Counted from the stretch's first letter, positions 42,008 through 51,896 are shown. The stretch: 56,146 nucleotides of DNA from Abiotrophia sp. HMSC24B09 (GCF_001815865.1 NZ_KV822210.1:212343-268488), one strand, 5' to 3'. Numbers and translations are program-made. Notes: generated from the letters alone by a model not told the origin.

Positions 42008-43264
42008 TTAGTCTTCTAATTGGTTGCTTAAAATGTTGACCTTGTAGAAGCGAGGCCAGTAGGCGGTTACGCCTATCATAATAGCGCCGCATAAGAGGAA
42101 GAGTAGGCTAGCTGGCAAGTAGTCGAAACCTAAGGAGAAGATGACCATGCCTAGGGGCGAGAGGAGCTGGCTAGCCGTTGAGACGATATTGAAAATCCGG
42201 CCTTGATAGTGAGTGGGTACAATCTGGGTGACCCAGGTCATCATGGGAATGTTAACGGCCGTTGAGATACCACCAAAGAATAAACTAATAAGGAGGAAGA
42301 AGGCGAAGAAGGCATCTGTTGACAGAGGTAACCAGAGGACAGCCCCCATAAGCGCCACCAGGCCGCCAATGGTGAGGATGGATTTCCAGGCTAGGAGTAG
42401 TGGATAGCGGATAGCCTTACGAGCGGAAAGGTAAATCCCCACTAAGATGAAGCCTAGGCTGAGCGCAGCTTCCGTTAGGCCGTAGTAGTAATCTGAGAAG
42501 TGGAGGACTTTGACTTGGACATAAGGCATGCCCACAATGATCCCTGTAATCAGAAGGTTAATGAACATGAAGAGAGCCAAGGTATGTTGGAATTTCTTGT
42601 GGGCCTTGATAAAGTCCAGCCCTTCCTTGAAGAGGGTGAAGAGAGAGGCTTCAGCATCCGCTTGATGATGCGCAACGAGGTGGAAGTTAAGGGTCAGGGT
42701 GATGATAATGACGAGAGCTTCTAAGACAATCTCTAGCCCTACCAGGTATTCTAATGGCAGAGTGGCATAGAGGGCAACCCCAGCAATAGGCGCGATAAAT
42801 TGAGACAGGGCACCAATGGTTTGTTCGATGGATCTGAGTTTATGGACGTGCTCCTCAACAACTAGGTTGGTAGCGGCCGACACCGAAGCGGTAGACAGGA
42901 ATTGGTCGGAAATCTTGAGGGCAATCAAGAGCAGGAAGACCATGAGCAGATTGCTAGTCAGATGGGTGGTGGCGATAAAGCCGGCAAAGAGCCCCAGGGC
43001 TAGGATACTGAGACCTTGAGCCCAAATAATGATGTGTTGTTTGTTGTATTTATCGACTAGGCTACCGGTAAAGGGCAGCAGTAGCAGGGAAACCACTGGC
43101 CCTACTGCCTGGGACAGGCCGAAGTAAATGGCTGAGTCACTGTGCTTGAGGATAATCAAGCCGATGACGAAGGTCAGGATGGCAGAACCGAGCGTACCGG
43201 CTAGGTTGGATACAATCAGTTTACTGAGTTGTTTATTGGATGCTTGGGTGAGTCTAGCTTCCAT
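42008..43264 (-). CDS. MFS transporter
   Basis: A 418-residue major facilitator protein with twelve predicted helices, probably a drug or metabolite exporter of the MFS_3/enterobactin-exporter-like type. The loop PFTGSLVDKYNKQHII after helix two matches the family's G-x-L-x-D-R pattern, and MTWVTQIVPTHYQGRIFNI is the homologous second-half loop. A GTG or ATG further upstream would add about 19 residues, but AAAGGAGTG just before the ATG at 43264 decides the start. It stands alone between two plus-strand units. Substrate unknown. Confidence 0.85.
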   Translation of the reverse strand: MEARLTQASNKQLSKLIVSNLAGTLGSAILTFVIGLIILKHSDSAIYFGLSQAVGPVVSLLLLPFTGSLVDKYNKQHIIIWAQGLSILALGLFAGFIATTHLTSNLLMVFLLLIALKISDQFLSTASVSAATNLVVEEHVHKLRSIEQTIGALSQFIAPIAGVALYATLPLEYLVGLEIVLEALVIIITLTLNFHLVAHHQADAEASLFTLFKEGLDFIKAHKKFQHTLALFMFINLLITGIIVGMPYVQVKVLHFSDYYYGLTEAALSLGFILVGIYLSARKAIRYPLLLAWKSILTIGGLVALMGAVLWLPLSTDAFFAFFLLISLFFGGISTAVNIPMMTWVTQIVPTHYQGRIFNIVSTASQLLSPLGMVIFSLGFDYLPASLLFLLCGAIMIGVTAYWPRFYKVNILSNQLED

Positions 43265-43408
43265 GGGAATCACTCCTTTCTTAATCGATTTTAGTCTAAC
43301 ATAGGAGTTGGAGGCTGCCATCGGCCTTAGGACCGAAATTTGAGCTTGAGGCTAGTATTACAATCACAACCAGGAATCGCTTACATCAACTATTTAGTGG
43401 AAAAGTAT

Positions 43409-43436
43409 TTTACCTGGGTCCATTCCATGGTAAAAT
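43409..43436 (+). promoter_or_regulatory. Promoter of the ytmP-trmB pair
   Basis: TTTACC (43409-43414) and TAAAAT (43431-43436), 16 bases apart, 34 bases before the gene. Confidence 0.5.
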
Positions 43437-43469
43437 GGACTGTATGCTTATGAGAGAGGAGGCGCCCAG

Positions 43470-44300
43470 ATGCGAGATGGACAGGAACAAGACTGGCAAA
43501 TGACCCCTATCGGGGGAGCTAGTGGTGATGCCTATATGGGCGTTAAGAATAACGAACGCGTCTTCTTCAAGCGCAACTCCTCGCCTTTCTTAGCGGCCTT
43601 GTCAGCGCAAGGGATTACGCCTAAGCTCATGTGGACCCAGCGGACCTATTCAGGGGACCTCCTGGTGGCTCAAGAATGGAAGGATGGTCGTCTGCTGAGC
43701 CGAGAAGACATGGGGCAGGAAAAAGTTATTCAATTGATTCGTTCCATTCATCAATCCGACTACCTGCTCATGATGCTCAAGCGCAGTGAAGACCAACTCT
43801 TCTATCCCTTGGACTTTATTGCCCTCTATCTCAAAGACCTGCCAGCAGCCCTCTGTCAGCACCATTTCTTCAACGAAGTGATTCATTCACTGGAAGACGC
43901 CTTAGATGATGACTTCTATAATGTTAACTACTGTGTCTGCCATGGGGATTTACATCACCTTAATTTCTTGGAGGCGGAAGATGGCCAGCTCTACCTAGTA
44001 GACTGGGAGAACGTCCGCATTGCTGATCCGCTTAGCGACCTTAGCCGTCTACTCTGTGAGTATTACCGGCCTAGCGACTGGACCCAATGGCTTAAGACTT
44101 ATGGCCTGCGCTTTGATGCCACCACCTACAAAAGAGTCCAGTGGTATAGCCAGATTAACTGTCTACTCATTATCAAACACTATTATCAGGAGAATCGCTT
44201 CGACCGTATGAACGAATTGGTGCTACTCTTGAAATCTATCTACCAAGGGGCGCAAGCTGATAAGCGGCGTCTCGCCCATCAACCAAAGGAGTTTTTCTAA
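43470..44300 (+). CDS. ytmP: Phosphotransferase family protein (YtmP-like, APH/choline kinase fold)
   Basis: A 276-residue kinase-like protein. The catalytic loop CHGDLHHLNFL (Brenner motif) and the metal-binding VDWENVRIADPLSDLSRLL are both intact, so it is probably active. The natural substrate is unknown; relatives are called YtmP or thiamine/choline kinase-like. It is followed three bases later by trmB, the conserved partner across Firmicutes, so they are cotranscribed. GAGAGGAGG precedes the ATG. Confidence 0.85.
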   Translation: MRDGQEQDWQMTPIGGASGDAYMGVKNNERVFFKRNSSPFLAALSAQGITPKLMWTQRTYSGDLLVAQEWKDGRLLSREDMGQEKVIQLIRSIHQSDYLLMMLKRSEDQLFYPLDFIALYLKDLPAALCQHHFFNEVIHSLEDALDDDFYNVNYCVCHGDLHHLNFLEAEDGQLYLVDWENVRIADPLSDLSRLLCEYYRPSDWTQWLKTYGLRFDATTYKRVQWYSQINCLLIIKHYYQENRFDRMNELVLLLKSIYQGAQADKRRLAHQPKEFF

Positions 44301-44303
44301 GTT

Positions 44304-44945
44304 ATGAGATTACGTCATAAACCTTGGGCCCAGGATAAACTGGATGCCCATCCTCAGTATGTGCCTCAGCAAGCGGAGACACTCCGTGGCCAGTGGCAGA
44401 CGCGTTTCGCCAAGGAACAGCCTATTCATATCGAAGTCGGTTCTGGTAAGGGACGCTTTATCGTGGAAATGGCTAAGCGCCATCCTGAAATTAACTACAT
44501 CAGTATTGAAATTCAAACCAGTGTCATCGTGACGGTCTTGGAACATCAAATCCGGGAAGACTTACCTAACTTGCAGATTCTTCACGCCGATGGCCGCAAC
44601 CTCAACCAGTACTTCGCGCCGGGCGAAGTGTCCCTGGTCTACCTCAACTTCAGTGATCCTTGGCCTAAGAAAAAACATGCCAAGCGTCGTCTGACCTCGC
44701 CTGATTTTCTGGCTCAATACCAAGAGATTTTGGTGCCAGAAGGGGAGATTCACTTCAAGACCGACAACCAAGGTCTTTTCGAATATTCCTTAGCCAGCAT
44801 GTCTCAGTATGGCCTCTACTTCAAACAGGTCTGGTTAGACTTGCACCAGTCAGACTTCCCTGATAATGTCATGACTGAATATGAGGAGAAATTCTCTTCG
44901 CGTGGGCACCGTATTTATCGCATGGAAGCAAAGTTTAGAAAATAA
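44304..44945 (+). CDS. trmB: tRNA (guanine-46-N7)-methyltransferase
   Basis: A 213-residue SAM-dependent enzyme that makes m7G46 in tRNA variable loops. The motifs are IEVGSGKGRFIVEMA (SAM binding), NFSDPWPKKKHAKRR (the TrmB signature) and FKTDNQGLFEYSL. AAAGGAG lies near the end of ytmP. Length and motifs are normal. A terminator follows. Confidence 0.96.
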   Translation: MRLRHKPWAQDKLDAHPQYVPQQAETLRGQWQTRFAKEQPIHIEVGSGKGRFIVEMAKRHPEINYISIEIQTSVIVTVLEHQIREDLPNLQILHADGRNLNQYFAPGEVSLVYLNFSDPWPKKKHAKRRLTSPDFLAQYQEILVPEGEIHFKTDNQGLFEYSLASMSQYGLYFKQVWLDLHQSDFPDNVMTEYEEKFSSRGHRIYRMEAKFRK

Positions 44946-44952
44946 GTCCTTG

Positions 44953-44984
44953 GGGCAGGAAGGTGACTTCCTGTCCTTTTTTGA
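44953..44984 (+). terminator. Terminator of trmB
   Basis: GGGCAGGAAG and CTTCCTGTCC pair with one wobble and a 4-base loop, followed by TTTTTT. Confidence 0.9.
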
Positions 44985-45040
44985 TTGGGCCTGGCTAGTT
45001 TGGATTAAGCGTGTCTCTATACAAGGCCTGATAAATTTGG

Positions 45041-45046
45041 TATAAT
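45041..45046 (+). promoter_or_regulatory. -10 element of the mini-protein gene
   Basis: Consensus TATAAT preceded by TTTGG. A weak -35 TATACA lies 17 bases upstream at 45018-45023. It is placed 32 bases before the start of the Cys-rich mini-protein. Confidence 0.55.
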
Positions 45047-45077
45047 AGCGTTATCAAAAGCAACCGGAGGCGGTATT

Positions 45078-45254
45078 ATGGTAAAAGATAATCCATTAGA
45101 AATCGAAAACATCGAAGACGAAGAATTGGCCGCACAAGACCATGCGGATGGTCATTGTGGTGTAGGGTGCTGCAGCACCTCCTTCCACGTAGTTGATTCT
45201 GAAGAAGCCTTCCAAGAACTTCTTCGGGGTTTGCAAGACGAAGGTTCATTCTAA
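45078..45254 (+). CDS. Small acidic protein with an HCGVGCC motif
   Basis: A 58-residue protein with its own promoter, a CCGGAGGCGG ribosome binding site and its own terminator, so it is very probably a real gene. It begins MVKDNPLEIENIEDEEL, is strongly acidic, has a central DGHCGVGCCSTSFHVV stretch and ends in a helix (EEAFQELLRGLQDE). Three cysteines with flanking histidines could bind zinc, copper or an iron-sulfur cluster. I recognise no family. The short length hides it from size-limited gene callers. A secreted peptide is less likely because there is no leader or exporter nearby. Confidence 0.75.
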   Translation: MVKDNPLEIENIEDEELAAQDHADGHCGVGCCSTSFHVVDSEEAFQELLRGLQDEGSF

Positions 45255-45268
45255 TCTTGCAAGACCCT

Positions 45269-45291
45269 GAGGCCCTTGGGGCCTCTTTTTT
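45269..45291 (+). terminator. Terminator of the mini-protein gene
   Basis: GAGGCCC, TTG loop, GGGCCTC, followed by TTTTTT. Confidence 0.92.
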
Positions 45292-45314
45292 CGTAGAGAG
45301 GGAGGAGAAAGTGT

Positions 45315-45926
45315 ATGGATGAACTGGTCTTGTTAAAGGAACTCATTGCCATTGGCCTGGCGGGTGTCTTCTATTCTAAGGATGTCTTCGACACCGAACG
45401 CTATGAGCGGATTCAAGTCATCGCCAAGCAACTTATTGCCCAGAGGTCTAATTTGACTCGGGAGCAGCTGGACCTGGGCTTTGATGGCGAATATGGCTAT
45501 CAGACGCCTAAGGTTGATACCCGAGCGGTGGTCTGGCGAGACGGAAAGATTCTGTTAGTTCAGGAAGCCGATGGACGCTGGGCCCTGCCAGGTGGCTGGA
45601 TGGACGTGACGGAGACTTTGACTTCTAACGCCCTCAAGGAGCTTTGGGAGGAGGCCGGTGTCGTCGGGCAGGCTAAGCGTCTGATTATGATCCAAGACCG
45701 TAATCTGCATAATCCAGGTCATAGTCCTTTAACTATTCTCAAGTGCTTCATCGAGTGTGACTACCAGAATCAAAACTTCCAAGCCAATGTCGAGACCCAG
45801 GCAGCGGAATTTTTCGCTCCGGATGACTTGCCGGAACTCTTTGAAGCCAAAAGCTCCTACCAACAAATCGCGCTCTGCCATGAGGCCTATCAGGCGGGTG
45901 AGCGTTGGCAGGTATTAATCGATTGA
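45315..45926 (+). CDS. Nudix hydrolase with an N-terminal helical domain
   Basis: A 203-residue enzyme that cleaves a nucleoside diphosphate linked to another group, perhaps ADP-ribose. The helical N-terminal domain (about residues 1-65) is the Nudix_hydro_N type, and the Nudix box reads GGWMDVTETLTSNALKELWEEAGV, with lysine in place of the usual arginine in the REUXEE core (KELWEE), a common acceptable change. GGAGGAG precedes the ATG. The exact substrate cannot be read from sequence. Confidence 0.85.
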   Translation: MDELVLLKELIAIGLAGVFYSKDVFDTERYERIQVIAKQLIAQRSNLTREQLDLGFDGEYGYQTPKVDTRAVVWRDGKILLVQEADGRWALPGGWMDVTETLTSNALKELWEEAGVVGQAKRLIMIQDRNLHNPGHSPLTILKCFIECDYQNQNFQANVETQAAEFFAPDDLPELFEAKSSYQQIALCHEAYQAGERWQVLID

Positions 45927-45937
45927 TTTTTGAGCAT

Positions 45938-45963
45938 TCGAACATTTAATTTGTTCGATTTTT
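45938..45963. terminator. Inverted repeat before tkt, probably the Nudix terminator
   Basis: TCGAACA (45938-45944) and TGTTCGA (45952-45958) are exact inverted repeats followed by TTTTTA. It may terminate the Nudix gene or be an operator for tkt, as it overlaps the likely -35 region of that promoter (TACAAT at 45977-45982). Confidence 0.5.
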
Positions 45964-46015
45964 ACCCGATTCGTGTTACAATAAAGGCAAGCAACAAAGC
46001 AAAGGAGATATGCGC

Positions 46016-48022
46016 ATGTTTAATGAAAAAGACTTACTCGCCGTCAATACCCTACGGACCCTGAGTGTGGATCAAATTGAGGCTGCTAACTCAGGTCACC
46101 CTGGTTTACCAATGGGGGCGGCACCGATGGCTTATGCCTTGTGGGCAGGCCACTTGAATGTTAACGCTAAGGATTCTGACTGGCTCAACCGCGACCGTTT
46201 TATCCTCAGTGCGGGCCATGGTTCAGCCTTGCTATACAGCCTGTTGCATACCGCTGGCTTTGATGTAAGCATTGATGACTTGAAGAACTTCCGCCAATTA
46301 GGCAGCAAGACCCCTGGTCACCCAGAAGTGGGTCACACGCACGGGGTAGAAGCGACTTCTGGTCCTTTAGGTCAAGGGATTGCGACAGCTGTCGGCATGG
46401 CCATGGCTGAAGCTCACTTAGGTGCAACCTACAACACGCCTGACTTCCCAGTAATCGACCACTACACCTATGCCCTATGCGGTGACGGGGACTTAATGGA
46501 AGGGGTAGCCTATGAAGCCTGCTCCTTAGCTGGTAAGCTCCAATTAGGTAAATTAGTAGTGCTCTACGATTCTAACGATATTTCCTTGGACGGGGACTTA
46601 TCTCAAGCCTTCGTAGAAAATGTCAAAGACCGTTTTGAAGCACAAGGCTGGCACTATCTCCGCGTGGAAGATGGTAACGACTTGAATGCTATTTCTGCTG
46701 CCATTGAAGCAGCTAAGGCTCACACTAGCCAACCAACTATCATCGAAATCAAGACCGTGATCGGCTTTGGTTCTAAGAACGAGGGGACTGCCAAGGTTCA
46801 CGGGGCGCCTTTAGGGGCAGAAGATTGGGCAGCAACCAAGGCTAAATATGGCTGGAACTACCCTGCCTTCACTGTGCCAGAAGAAGCAGCTCAACTTTTC
46901 GCTGAGAAAGTTCAAGCGCGTGGCGCCAAAGCCAATGAGGCTTGGAACCAGTTATTTGAAGCTTACAAGGCTGCTCACCCTGAAAAGGCTGCTGCCTTAG
47001 TCGCTGCCTTCCAAGGTAAATTGCCTGAAGGCTATGATGCAGGCTTGAAACTAGTTGGTCCAGAAACAGCGGCTGACGCAAGCCGTAACTCAAGCTTCAA
47101 GGCCATTCAAGCCTTAGGTCAAGGCGTGCCTTTCCTATGGGGTGGCTCTGCTGACTTATCTGGTTCTAACAAGACTATGAACAGCCAAGAACAAGACTTC
47201 ATGCCTGATAACTACGCAGGCCGCAACATCTGGTTCGGGGTACGTGAATTCGGCATGGCAGCTGCCATGAACGGGGTAGCTCTCCATGGTGGGTCTAAGA
47301 TTTACGGTGGGACCTTCTTCGTCTTCACTGACTACCTCAAGGCTGCTGTACGTTTGGCTGCTTTATCTCAATTGCCAGTGATCTATGTCATGACACATGA
47401 CTCAATCGCAGTTGGGGAAGACGGCCCAACCCACGAACCAATCGAACAATTGGCTGCCTTCCGTGCCTTGCCTAACCTCAACGTCTTCCGTCCAGCAGAC
47501 GTGAACGAGACTTATGTGGCTTGGAAGGTTGCGTTAGAAGAACAAACTCGTCCAAGTATGTTAGTCTTAACACGTCAAAACTTGCCAGTCTTGGCTAACA
47601 GCCAGTCCTTGGCAGAAGAAGGCGTACGTAAAGGGGCTTATGTGGTTTCTCCAGCTCAAGGTCAAGTGCCTGCTGGTTTACTCCTAGCTTCTGGTTCTGA
47701 AGTAGCCTTAGCGGTCGCCGCTCAAGCTAAATTACGTGAAGAGCACGGCGTGGATGTATCCGTTGTATCCTTCCCAGCCTTCAACCGCTTCGACGAGCAA
47801 GATGCGGCTTACAAGGAATCTGTTTTGCCAAATGCCGTTCGCAACCGTCTGTCTGTTGAAATGGCCTCAACCTTCGGTTGGCAAAAATATGTCGGCTTAG
47901 ACGGCGTCACTGTGGGCATCGATGGCTTCGGGGCATCAGGTCCAGCTGACCAAGTCATGGCTCAATTTGGCTTCACCGTAGACAACGTGGTGGCACGTTA
48001 CTTAGAAGCTTTCGGTAAATAA
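46016..48022 (+). CDS. tkt: Transketolase
   Basis: A 668-residue thiamine-diphosphate enzyme of the pentose phosphate pathway that transfers two-carbon units. The [18 protein letters not shown] motif binds the cofactor and metal, and [20 protein letters not shown] is the transketolase pyrimidine-domain signature. AAAGGAG at 46001-46007 is only two bases from the ATG at 46010 but eight from the ATG at 46016 ([17 protein letters not shown]), so I use the latter. It stands alone with a strong terminator. Confidence 0.96.
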   Translation: MFNEKDLLAVNTLRTLSVDQIEAANSGHPGLPMGAAPMAYALWAGHLNVNAKDSDWLNRDRFILSAGHGSALLYSLLHTAGFDVSIDDLKNFRQLGSKTPGHPEVGHTHGVEATSGPLGQGIATAVGMAMAEAHLGATYNTPDFPVIDHYTYALCGDGDLMEGVAYEACSLAGKLQLGKLVVLYDSNDISLDGDLSQAFVENVKDRFEAQGWHYLRVEDGNDLNAISAAIEAAKAHTSQPTIIEIKTVIGFGSKNEGTAKVHGAPLGAEDWAATKAKYGWNYPAFTVPEEAAQLFAEKVQARGAKANEAWNQLFEAYKAAHPEKAAALVAAFQGKLPEGYDAGLKLVGPETAADASRNSSFKAIQALGQGVPFLWGGSADLSGSNKTMNSQEQDFMPDNYAGRNIWFGVREFGMAAAMNGVALHGGSKIYGGTFFVFTDYLKAAVRLAALSQLPVIYVMTHDSIAVGEDGPTHEPIEQLAAFRALPNLNVFRPADVNETYVAWKVALEEQTRPSMLVLTRQNLPVLANSQSLAEEGVRKGAYVVSPAQGQVPAGLLLASGSEVALAVAAQAKLREEHGVDVSVVSFPAFNRFDEQDAAYKESVLPNAVRNRLSVEMASTFGWQKYVGLDGVTVGIDGFGASGPADQVMAQFGFTVDNVVARYLEAFGK

Positions 48023-48036
48023 GTTAAAGAATTTAA

Positions 48037-48068
48037 AAGGGTTGGAAGCTAACTTCCAGCCCTTTTTT
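48037..48068 (+). terminator. Terminator of tkt
   Basis: AAGGGTTGGAAG and CTTCCAGCCCTT pair (one wobble) around CTAA, followed by a run of T. Confidence 0.92.
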
Positions 48069-48137
48069 CTATGGCCGAGTTAGGTAGGCGAGAGGGGCCA
48101 AAGTGTGCATTTAAGCGCACATTTTTGGTGATTGGAG

Positions 48138-48167
48138 TTGTTTCAAAGGGGCGTCATCGGGTATAAT
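48138..48167 (+). promoter_or_regulatory. Promoter of the acetyltransferase-cls pair
   Basis: TTGTTT (48138-48143) and TATAAT (48162-48167) at 18 bases. Confidence 0.6.
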
Positions 48168-48200
48168 AGAAGGGAGTAGCTTAAGAAGGGGGATACGACT

Positions 48201-48833
48201 ATGCGCGAATATGAACGAATGATTTCTGGGCAAGCTTATAATCCATCAGACATGGGGTTGCGCCAATTGGGCCAAAAGGGGCGTTTGGCGATGGAGCGCT
48301 ATAACGCCTTGTCGCGGACGGAAAAGGAAGCTCGTTATCAGATTCTCAAGGAGACCTTCGCGGCAATTGGCCAGCGTTGTCATATTGAGTCTCCCTTCTA
48401 TGTGGACTATGGTTGTAATATCTCGGTGGGTGAGTACTTCTATGCCAACTTTGATTGTATTATGCTGGACGTGGCGCCGATTACCATTGGCCGCAATGTT
48501 ATGTTTGGGCCTCGGGTCAGCCTCTATACGGCGACCCATCCCCTGGATGCTGGGGTCCGCAACCGCGTTATTGAATTTGGTAAACCTATCACCATCGGCG
48601 ATGAATGCTGGCTAGGTGGCAATGTAGTGGGCAATCCTGGTGTCACCATTGGCCCTCGCACGGTTGTGGCTTCAGGTTCTGTTGTCACCAAGGACCTGCC
48701 GGCTGATGTGCTGGCGGCAGGTAACCCGGCTCGCATCATTCGGACCTTAGGTCAGGAGGAACGCCTGCATTGGGAGGCGGTTGAGGCTGACTACTTTGCT
48801 AGCAAGGCAGCAGAGGAGGGAGATTGTGATTAA
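48201..48833 (+). CDS. Maltose/galactoside O-acetyltransferase family protein
   Basis: A 210-residue left-handed beta-helix acetyltransferase (Maa/LacA type) that moves acetyl from acetyl-CoA to a sugar hydroxyl. The N-terminal MISGQAYNPSD motif, catalytic histidine in TATHPLDAGVRN and the coil DECWLGGNVVGNPGVTIGPRTVVASGSVV are all present. It is longer than E. coli Maa by about 25 C-terminal residues. Its end overlaps the start of the cls gene by 8 bases. GAAGGGGGA precedes the ATG. Confidence 0.9.
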   Translation: MREYERMISGQAYNPSDMGLRQLGQKGRLAMERYNALSRTEKEARYQILKETFAAIGQRCHIESPFYVDYGCNISVGEYFYANFDCIMLDVAPITIGRNVMFGPRVSLYTATHPLDAGVRNRVIEFGKPITIGDECWLGGNVVGNPGVTIGPRTVVASGSVVTKDLPADVLAAGNPARIIRTLGQEERLHWEAVEADYFASKAAEEGDCD

Positions 48834-50373
48834 AAAACTCCGAGGTCGTTTTACTACTGGGCGGGCCCTGGTGACGACCCTCCTGATTCTGATTCAGCTA
48901 GTCTGGTTTGCCACGGTCTTTCTCAACATCATCGATTACTCCTTGGTACTGGACGCCCTCTTGCGGGTTTTCACGGTCATCATGACCCTATATCTGATTC
49001 GTAAGAACGAAAACCCAGCCTATCGCATGAGCTGGATTATCTTGATGGGCCTCTTGCCTATCTTCGGTGGGCTCTTCTATGCCCTCTTCGGAAATAAGCG
49101 GCCTAGCCGACACATGGCAGCCCAGGTAGCCAACCAAGTGGCCAAGGATTATGCCCAAGCTGTGTCAGGGGCTTATCCTCACCTGTTAGAGCAGGATTCC
49201 CGTATGGCTAGCCTCAGCTATTATATTGAACAAACCTCTAATTTACCGGTCTATGGGGATACCCGAGTAGATTACTATGCTGCAGGTGAGTTGGCCTTGG
49301 AGCCTCTTTTGGAGGCTTTGCGGTCGGCGGAACGCTATATATTGCTTGAATTTTTCATTATGAATCCAGGCCTCTTCATGGATCAGGTCTTCGAAGTCTT
49401 AGCGCAAAAGGCTGACCAAGGAGTGGAGGTTCGCGTGATCTATGATGATTTTGGTTGCTTGACCACCTTGCCGAGTGACTTTGTCGCTCAAATGGAGGCT
49501 ATCGGTATTAAGTGCCTGCAGTTTAATCCCTTTACGCCGGTGATTTCGCTAGCCGTTAACAACCGCGACCACCGTAAGATTGTGGTCGTCGACGGCAAGG
49601 TAGGCTTTACAGGTGGCATGAACCTAGCCGATGAATATATTAATGAAATCGAACGTTTTGGCTATTGGAAGGATAACCTGATCCGCCTAGAAGGGCCAGG
49701 TGTCTGGAGTCTGGCCACCCTCTTCCTGGATATGTGGAATGCCTTCTATCCTAAGAAGGACATTAACTATGAGACCTTCAAAGAGGACACCCTGGCGGAA
49801 CGGGCGTTAACACTAGCCAATCCTGCTCAGGGCTTTGTCCAAGTATATGGCGACACACCTTTGGACAATGAACCCCTAGGTGAAAATGTCTATCGCGATA
49901 TGCTCAATATTGCCCAGGATTATGTCTATATCTATACGCCATATCTGGTTATTTCCTATGAATTGCAGACGGCTATGACTTTGGCGGCTAGACGTGGGGT
50001 GGATGTCCGCCTCATGACACCAGGTATTCCGGATAAGAAGATGGTCTTCCGTATGACCCGTTCTTACTATCGTCCCTTGATTGAAGCAGGGGTTAAGATT
50101 TATGAATTCAGCCCTGGCTTCCTCCATGCCAAGACCTTCGTGGCAGATGACCGCTTGGCCAGTGTGGGGACCATTAACCTGGACTACCGCTCCCTCTATC
50201 TGCACTTTGAGTTGAGCGCTATGTTATACGATCATCCAGTGATTCCAACTATCAAGGCGGACTTCCTAGCCACCCAAGCCCAAGCTCGCCAAATCACCCT
50301 GGCAGATACCCGCAATACCTTGACTGGTATGTTATGGGATGCTGTCTTACGGATTGTTGCACCATTTGTATAA
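48826..50373 (+). CDS. cls: Cardiolipin synthase
   Basis: A 515-residue membrane enzyme that joins two phosphatidylglycerols into cardiolipin. Two N-terminal helices (about residues 15-55) are followed by two phospholipase D motifs, HRKIVVVDGKVGFTGG and HAKTFVADDRLASVGTIN, both complete. The start is GTG at 48826 with GAGGAGGGAG upstream, inside the previous gene; the longer frame back to 48781 runs through the acetyltransferase gene and is rejected. Translation is probably coupled to the acetyltransferase. Confidence 0.93.
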   Translation: MIKKLRGRFTTGRALVTTLLILIQLVWFATVFLNIIDYSLVLDALLRVFTVIMTLYLIRKNENPAYRMSWIILMGLLPIFGGLFYALFGNKRPSRHMAAQVANQVAKDYAQAVSGAYPHLLEQDSRMASLSYYIEQTSNLPVYGDTRVDYYAAGELALEPLLEALRSAERYILLEFFIMNPGLFMDQVFEVLAQKADQGVEVRVIYDDFGCLTTLPSDFVAQMEAIGIKCLQFNPFTPVISLAVNNRDHRKIVVVDGKVGFTGGMNLADEYINEIERFGYWKDNLIRLEGPGVWSLATLFLDMWNAFYPKKDINYETFKEDTLAERALTLANPAQGFVQVYGDTPLDNEPLGENVYRDMLNIAQDYVYIYTPYLVISYELQTAMTLAARRGVDVRLMTPGIPDKKMVFRMTRSYYRPLIEAGVKIYEFSPGFLHAKTFVADDRLASVGTINLDYRSLYLHFELSAMLYDHPVIPTIKADFLATQAQARQITLADTRNTLTGMLWDAVLRIVAPFV

Positions 50374-50412
50374 ATTAAGTCAAAAATTATTGTTGAAGAG
50401 GACGGATTTGAC

Positions 50413-51861
50413 ATGTCAGACCAAGAACAAGTAAGCAAGCAAGATCCAATTAAACCTTCAGAAGAGACCAGTCCCAGCCCTGCCAGTGATCCAGCGGCCT
50501 TGAGAAAACGGGCAACCCGGACGGGCTTGACCATCTTAGCGGGAACTATCGCAGTGCTAGTGCTGGCCTGGGTGGCTTTCCCTCTTATTCGCGGGGGTTC
50601 AAGCCAGAGCATCCAAGCAGCCGAAAACGCTATTCAGGACCTCTACCTCAACCAGCAACGGGACTTCTTGGCTCAAGATATCTCGACCAGCAAGTTAGAG
50701 GCGGCCAAGTCTAAGGTCCAAGCCTTGGGAGGTTGGTCTGGTTACCGACTTATGCAAGACTATCAAGCGGCAGAAGCCCGTTACCAAGCCATTCAAGCCC
50801 TGAGCCAGCTCTATGCTAGCGACCAGGCCCTCATTCAAGGTAGCCAAGTCAACCACCAGGCAAAATTAGCCGAGGGTGTGACGGCTGAGACAGTTAAGTC
50901 TGTAGCTAGCAATGAAGCGGTAAGCAAGGTAGGTAAGCAAGATGCCCTAGGCCAAGCCATCCAAGAACTGATTGCGGAGGCTGATCAAGTCTTTAGCTTG
51001 AAAGATAAGGTGACGGCAGCGGTTAGCGACTTGTCCTTGGGGACGACCGTCGATCAAGCGACGGTGGACACTAACGTGGCTACTCTTCAGGCCATCGAGC
51101 AAGATATCCAAAAGATTGAAGCTCATACCGATGCCCAGGACTTGAGTGACCAGCTCAAGGATAAGGCTAAGGATTTCGCCAAGGCAGTAGCCAAAAATGC
51201 TACCGACGATAATTTATCCAAGGAAAGCATCGAGGCCCTCTGGTCTTGTGCTAGCCTAGCAGACGGCTTGTCGGGCTCTGCTATTGACCACCGTAAACTG
51301 ATTAGTCTGACCTTTGACGATGGGCCGAGCCCAGAAGTGACAGAGAAGTTACTGGAAGTCTTAGACAAGCACCAGGTGAAGGCCACCTTCTTCATGATGG
51401 GGGGCTTCGTCGAGAAGTATCCTGAAATTGCTCGTAAGGTGCGAGATGCCGGCCACCAAATCGGCAATCACACCTATACCCACCCAGACATGGCCAAGGA
51501 GTCGGATGAAGGGGTTAAGAAGCAAATTCAATACGCCCAAGAAGCCATTCAAGAAGCGACGGGTGTCACCCCAACCCTCTATCGCCTACCATTCGGGAGT
51601 GGGGGTAAACGGGTTGTAGACCTCCTGCAACCTATGACCTCGATTGTCTGGAATGTGGATTCCGAAGACTGGAAGAGCCACGACAAGGACATGATTATCG
51701 AGCAGGTCTTGAGTCACCTACAACCCAAGTCGGTGATTCTCATGCACGATACCCACATCTCCACGGTGGAAGCCATTGATGTCCTCATCCCTATCTTCAA
51801 GGAGAAGGGCTATCACTTCGTCATGCCACAGCAGAACGACTTAGGCTATTACTATTACTAA
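50413..51861 (+). CDS. Polysaccharide deacetylase (peptidoglycan GlcNAc deacetylase-like)
   Basis: A 482-residue membrane-anchored enzyme. An acidic cytoplasmic start and a helix at about residues 33-56 are followed by a long helical, coiled region (about 60-285) and a NodB homology domain (about 295-480). The domain has LTFDDGPSPE (metal Asp), GNHTYTHPDM (two metal His), YRLPFGSG and LMHDTH, so it should be active. Its role by family is to deacetylate peptidoglycan and give lysozyme resistance (PgdA-like). A strong terminator follows. Confidence 0.88.
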   Translation: MSDQEQVSKQDPIKPSEETSPSPASDPAALRKRATRTGLTILAGTIAVLVLAWVAFPLIRGGSSQSIQAAENAIQDLYLNQQRDFLAQDISTSKLEAAKSKVQALGGWSGYRLMQDYQAAEARYQAIQALSQLYASDQALIQGSQVNHQAKLAEGVTAETVKSVASNEAVSKVGKQDALGQAIQELIAEADQVFSLKDKVTAAVSDLSLGTTVDQATVDTNVATLQAIEQDIQKIEAHTDAQDLSDQLKDKAKDFAKAVAKNATDDNLSKESIEALWSCASLADGLSGSAIDHRKLISLTFDDGPSPEVTEKLLEVLDKHQVKATFFMMGGFVEKYPEIARKVRDAGHQIGNHTYTHPDMAKESDEGVKKQIQYAQEAIQEATGVTPTLYRLPFGSGGKRVVDLLQPMTSIVWNVDSEDWKSHDKDMIIEQVLSHLQPKSVILMHDTHISTVEAIDVLIPIFKEKGYHFVMPQQNDLGYYYY

Positions 51862-51864
51862 GCC

Positions 51865-51896
51865 AAAGGACCGGAAGGTAATTTCCGGTCCTTTTC
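51865..51896 (+). terminator. Terminator of the deacetylase gene
   Basis: AAAGGACCGGAA and TTCCGGTCCTTT form a perfect 12-bp stem with a T-rich tail. Confidence 0.92.
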
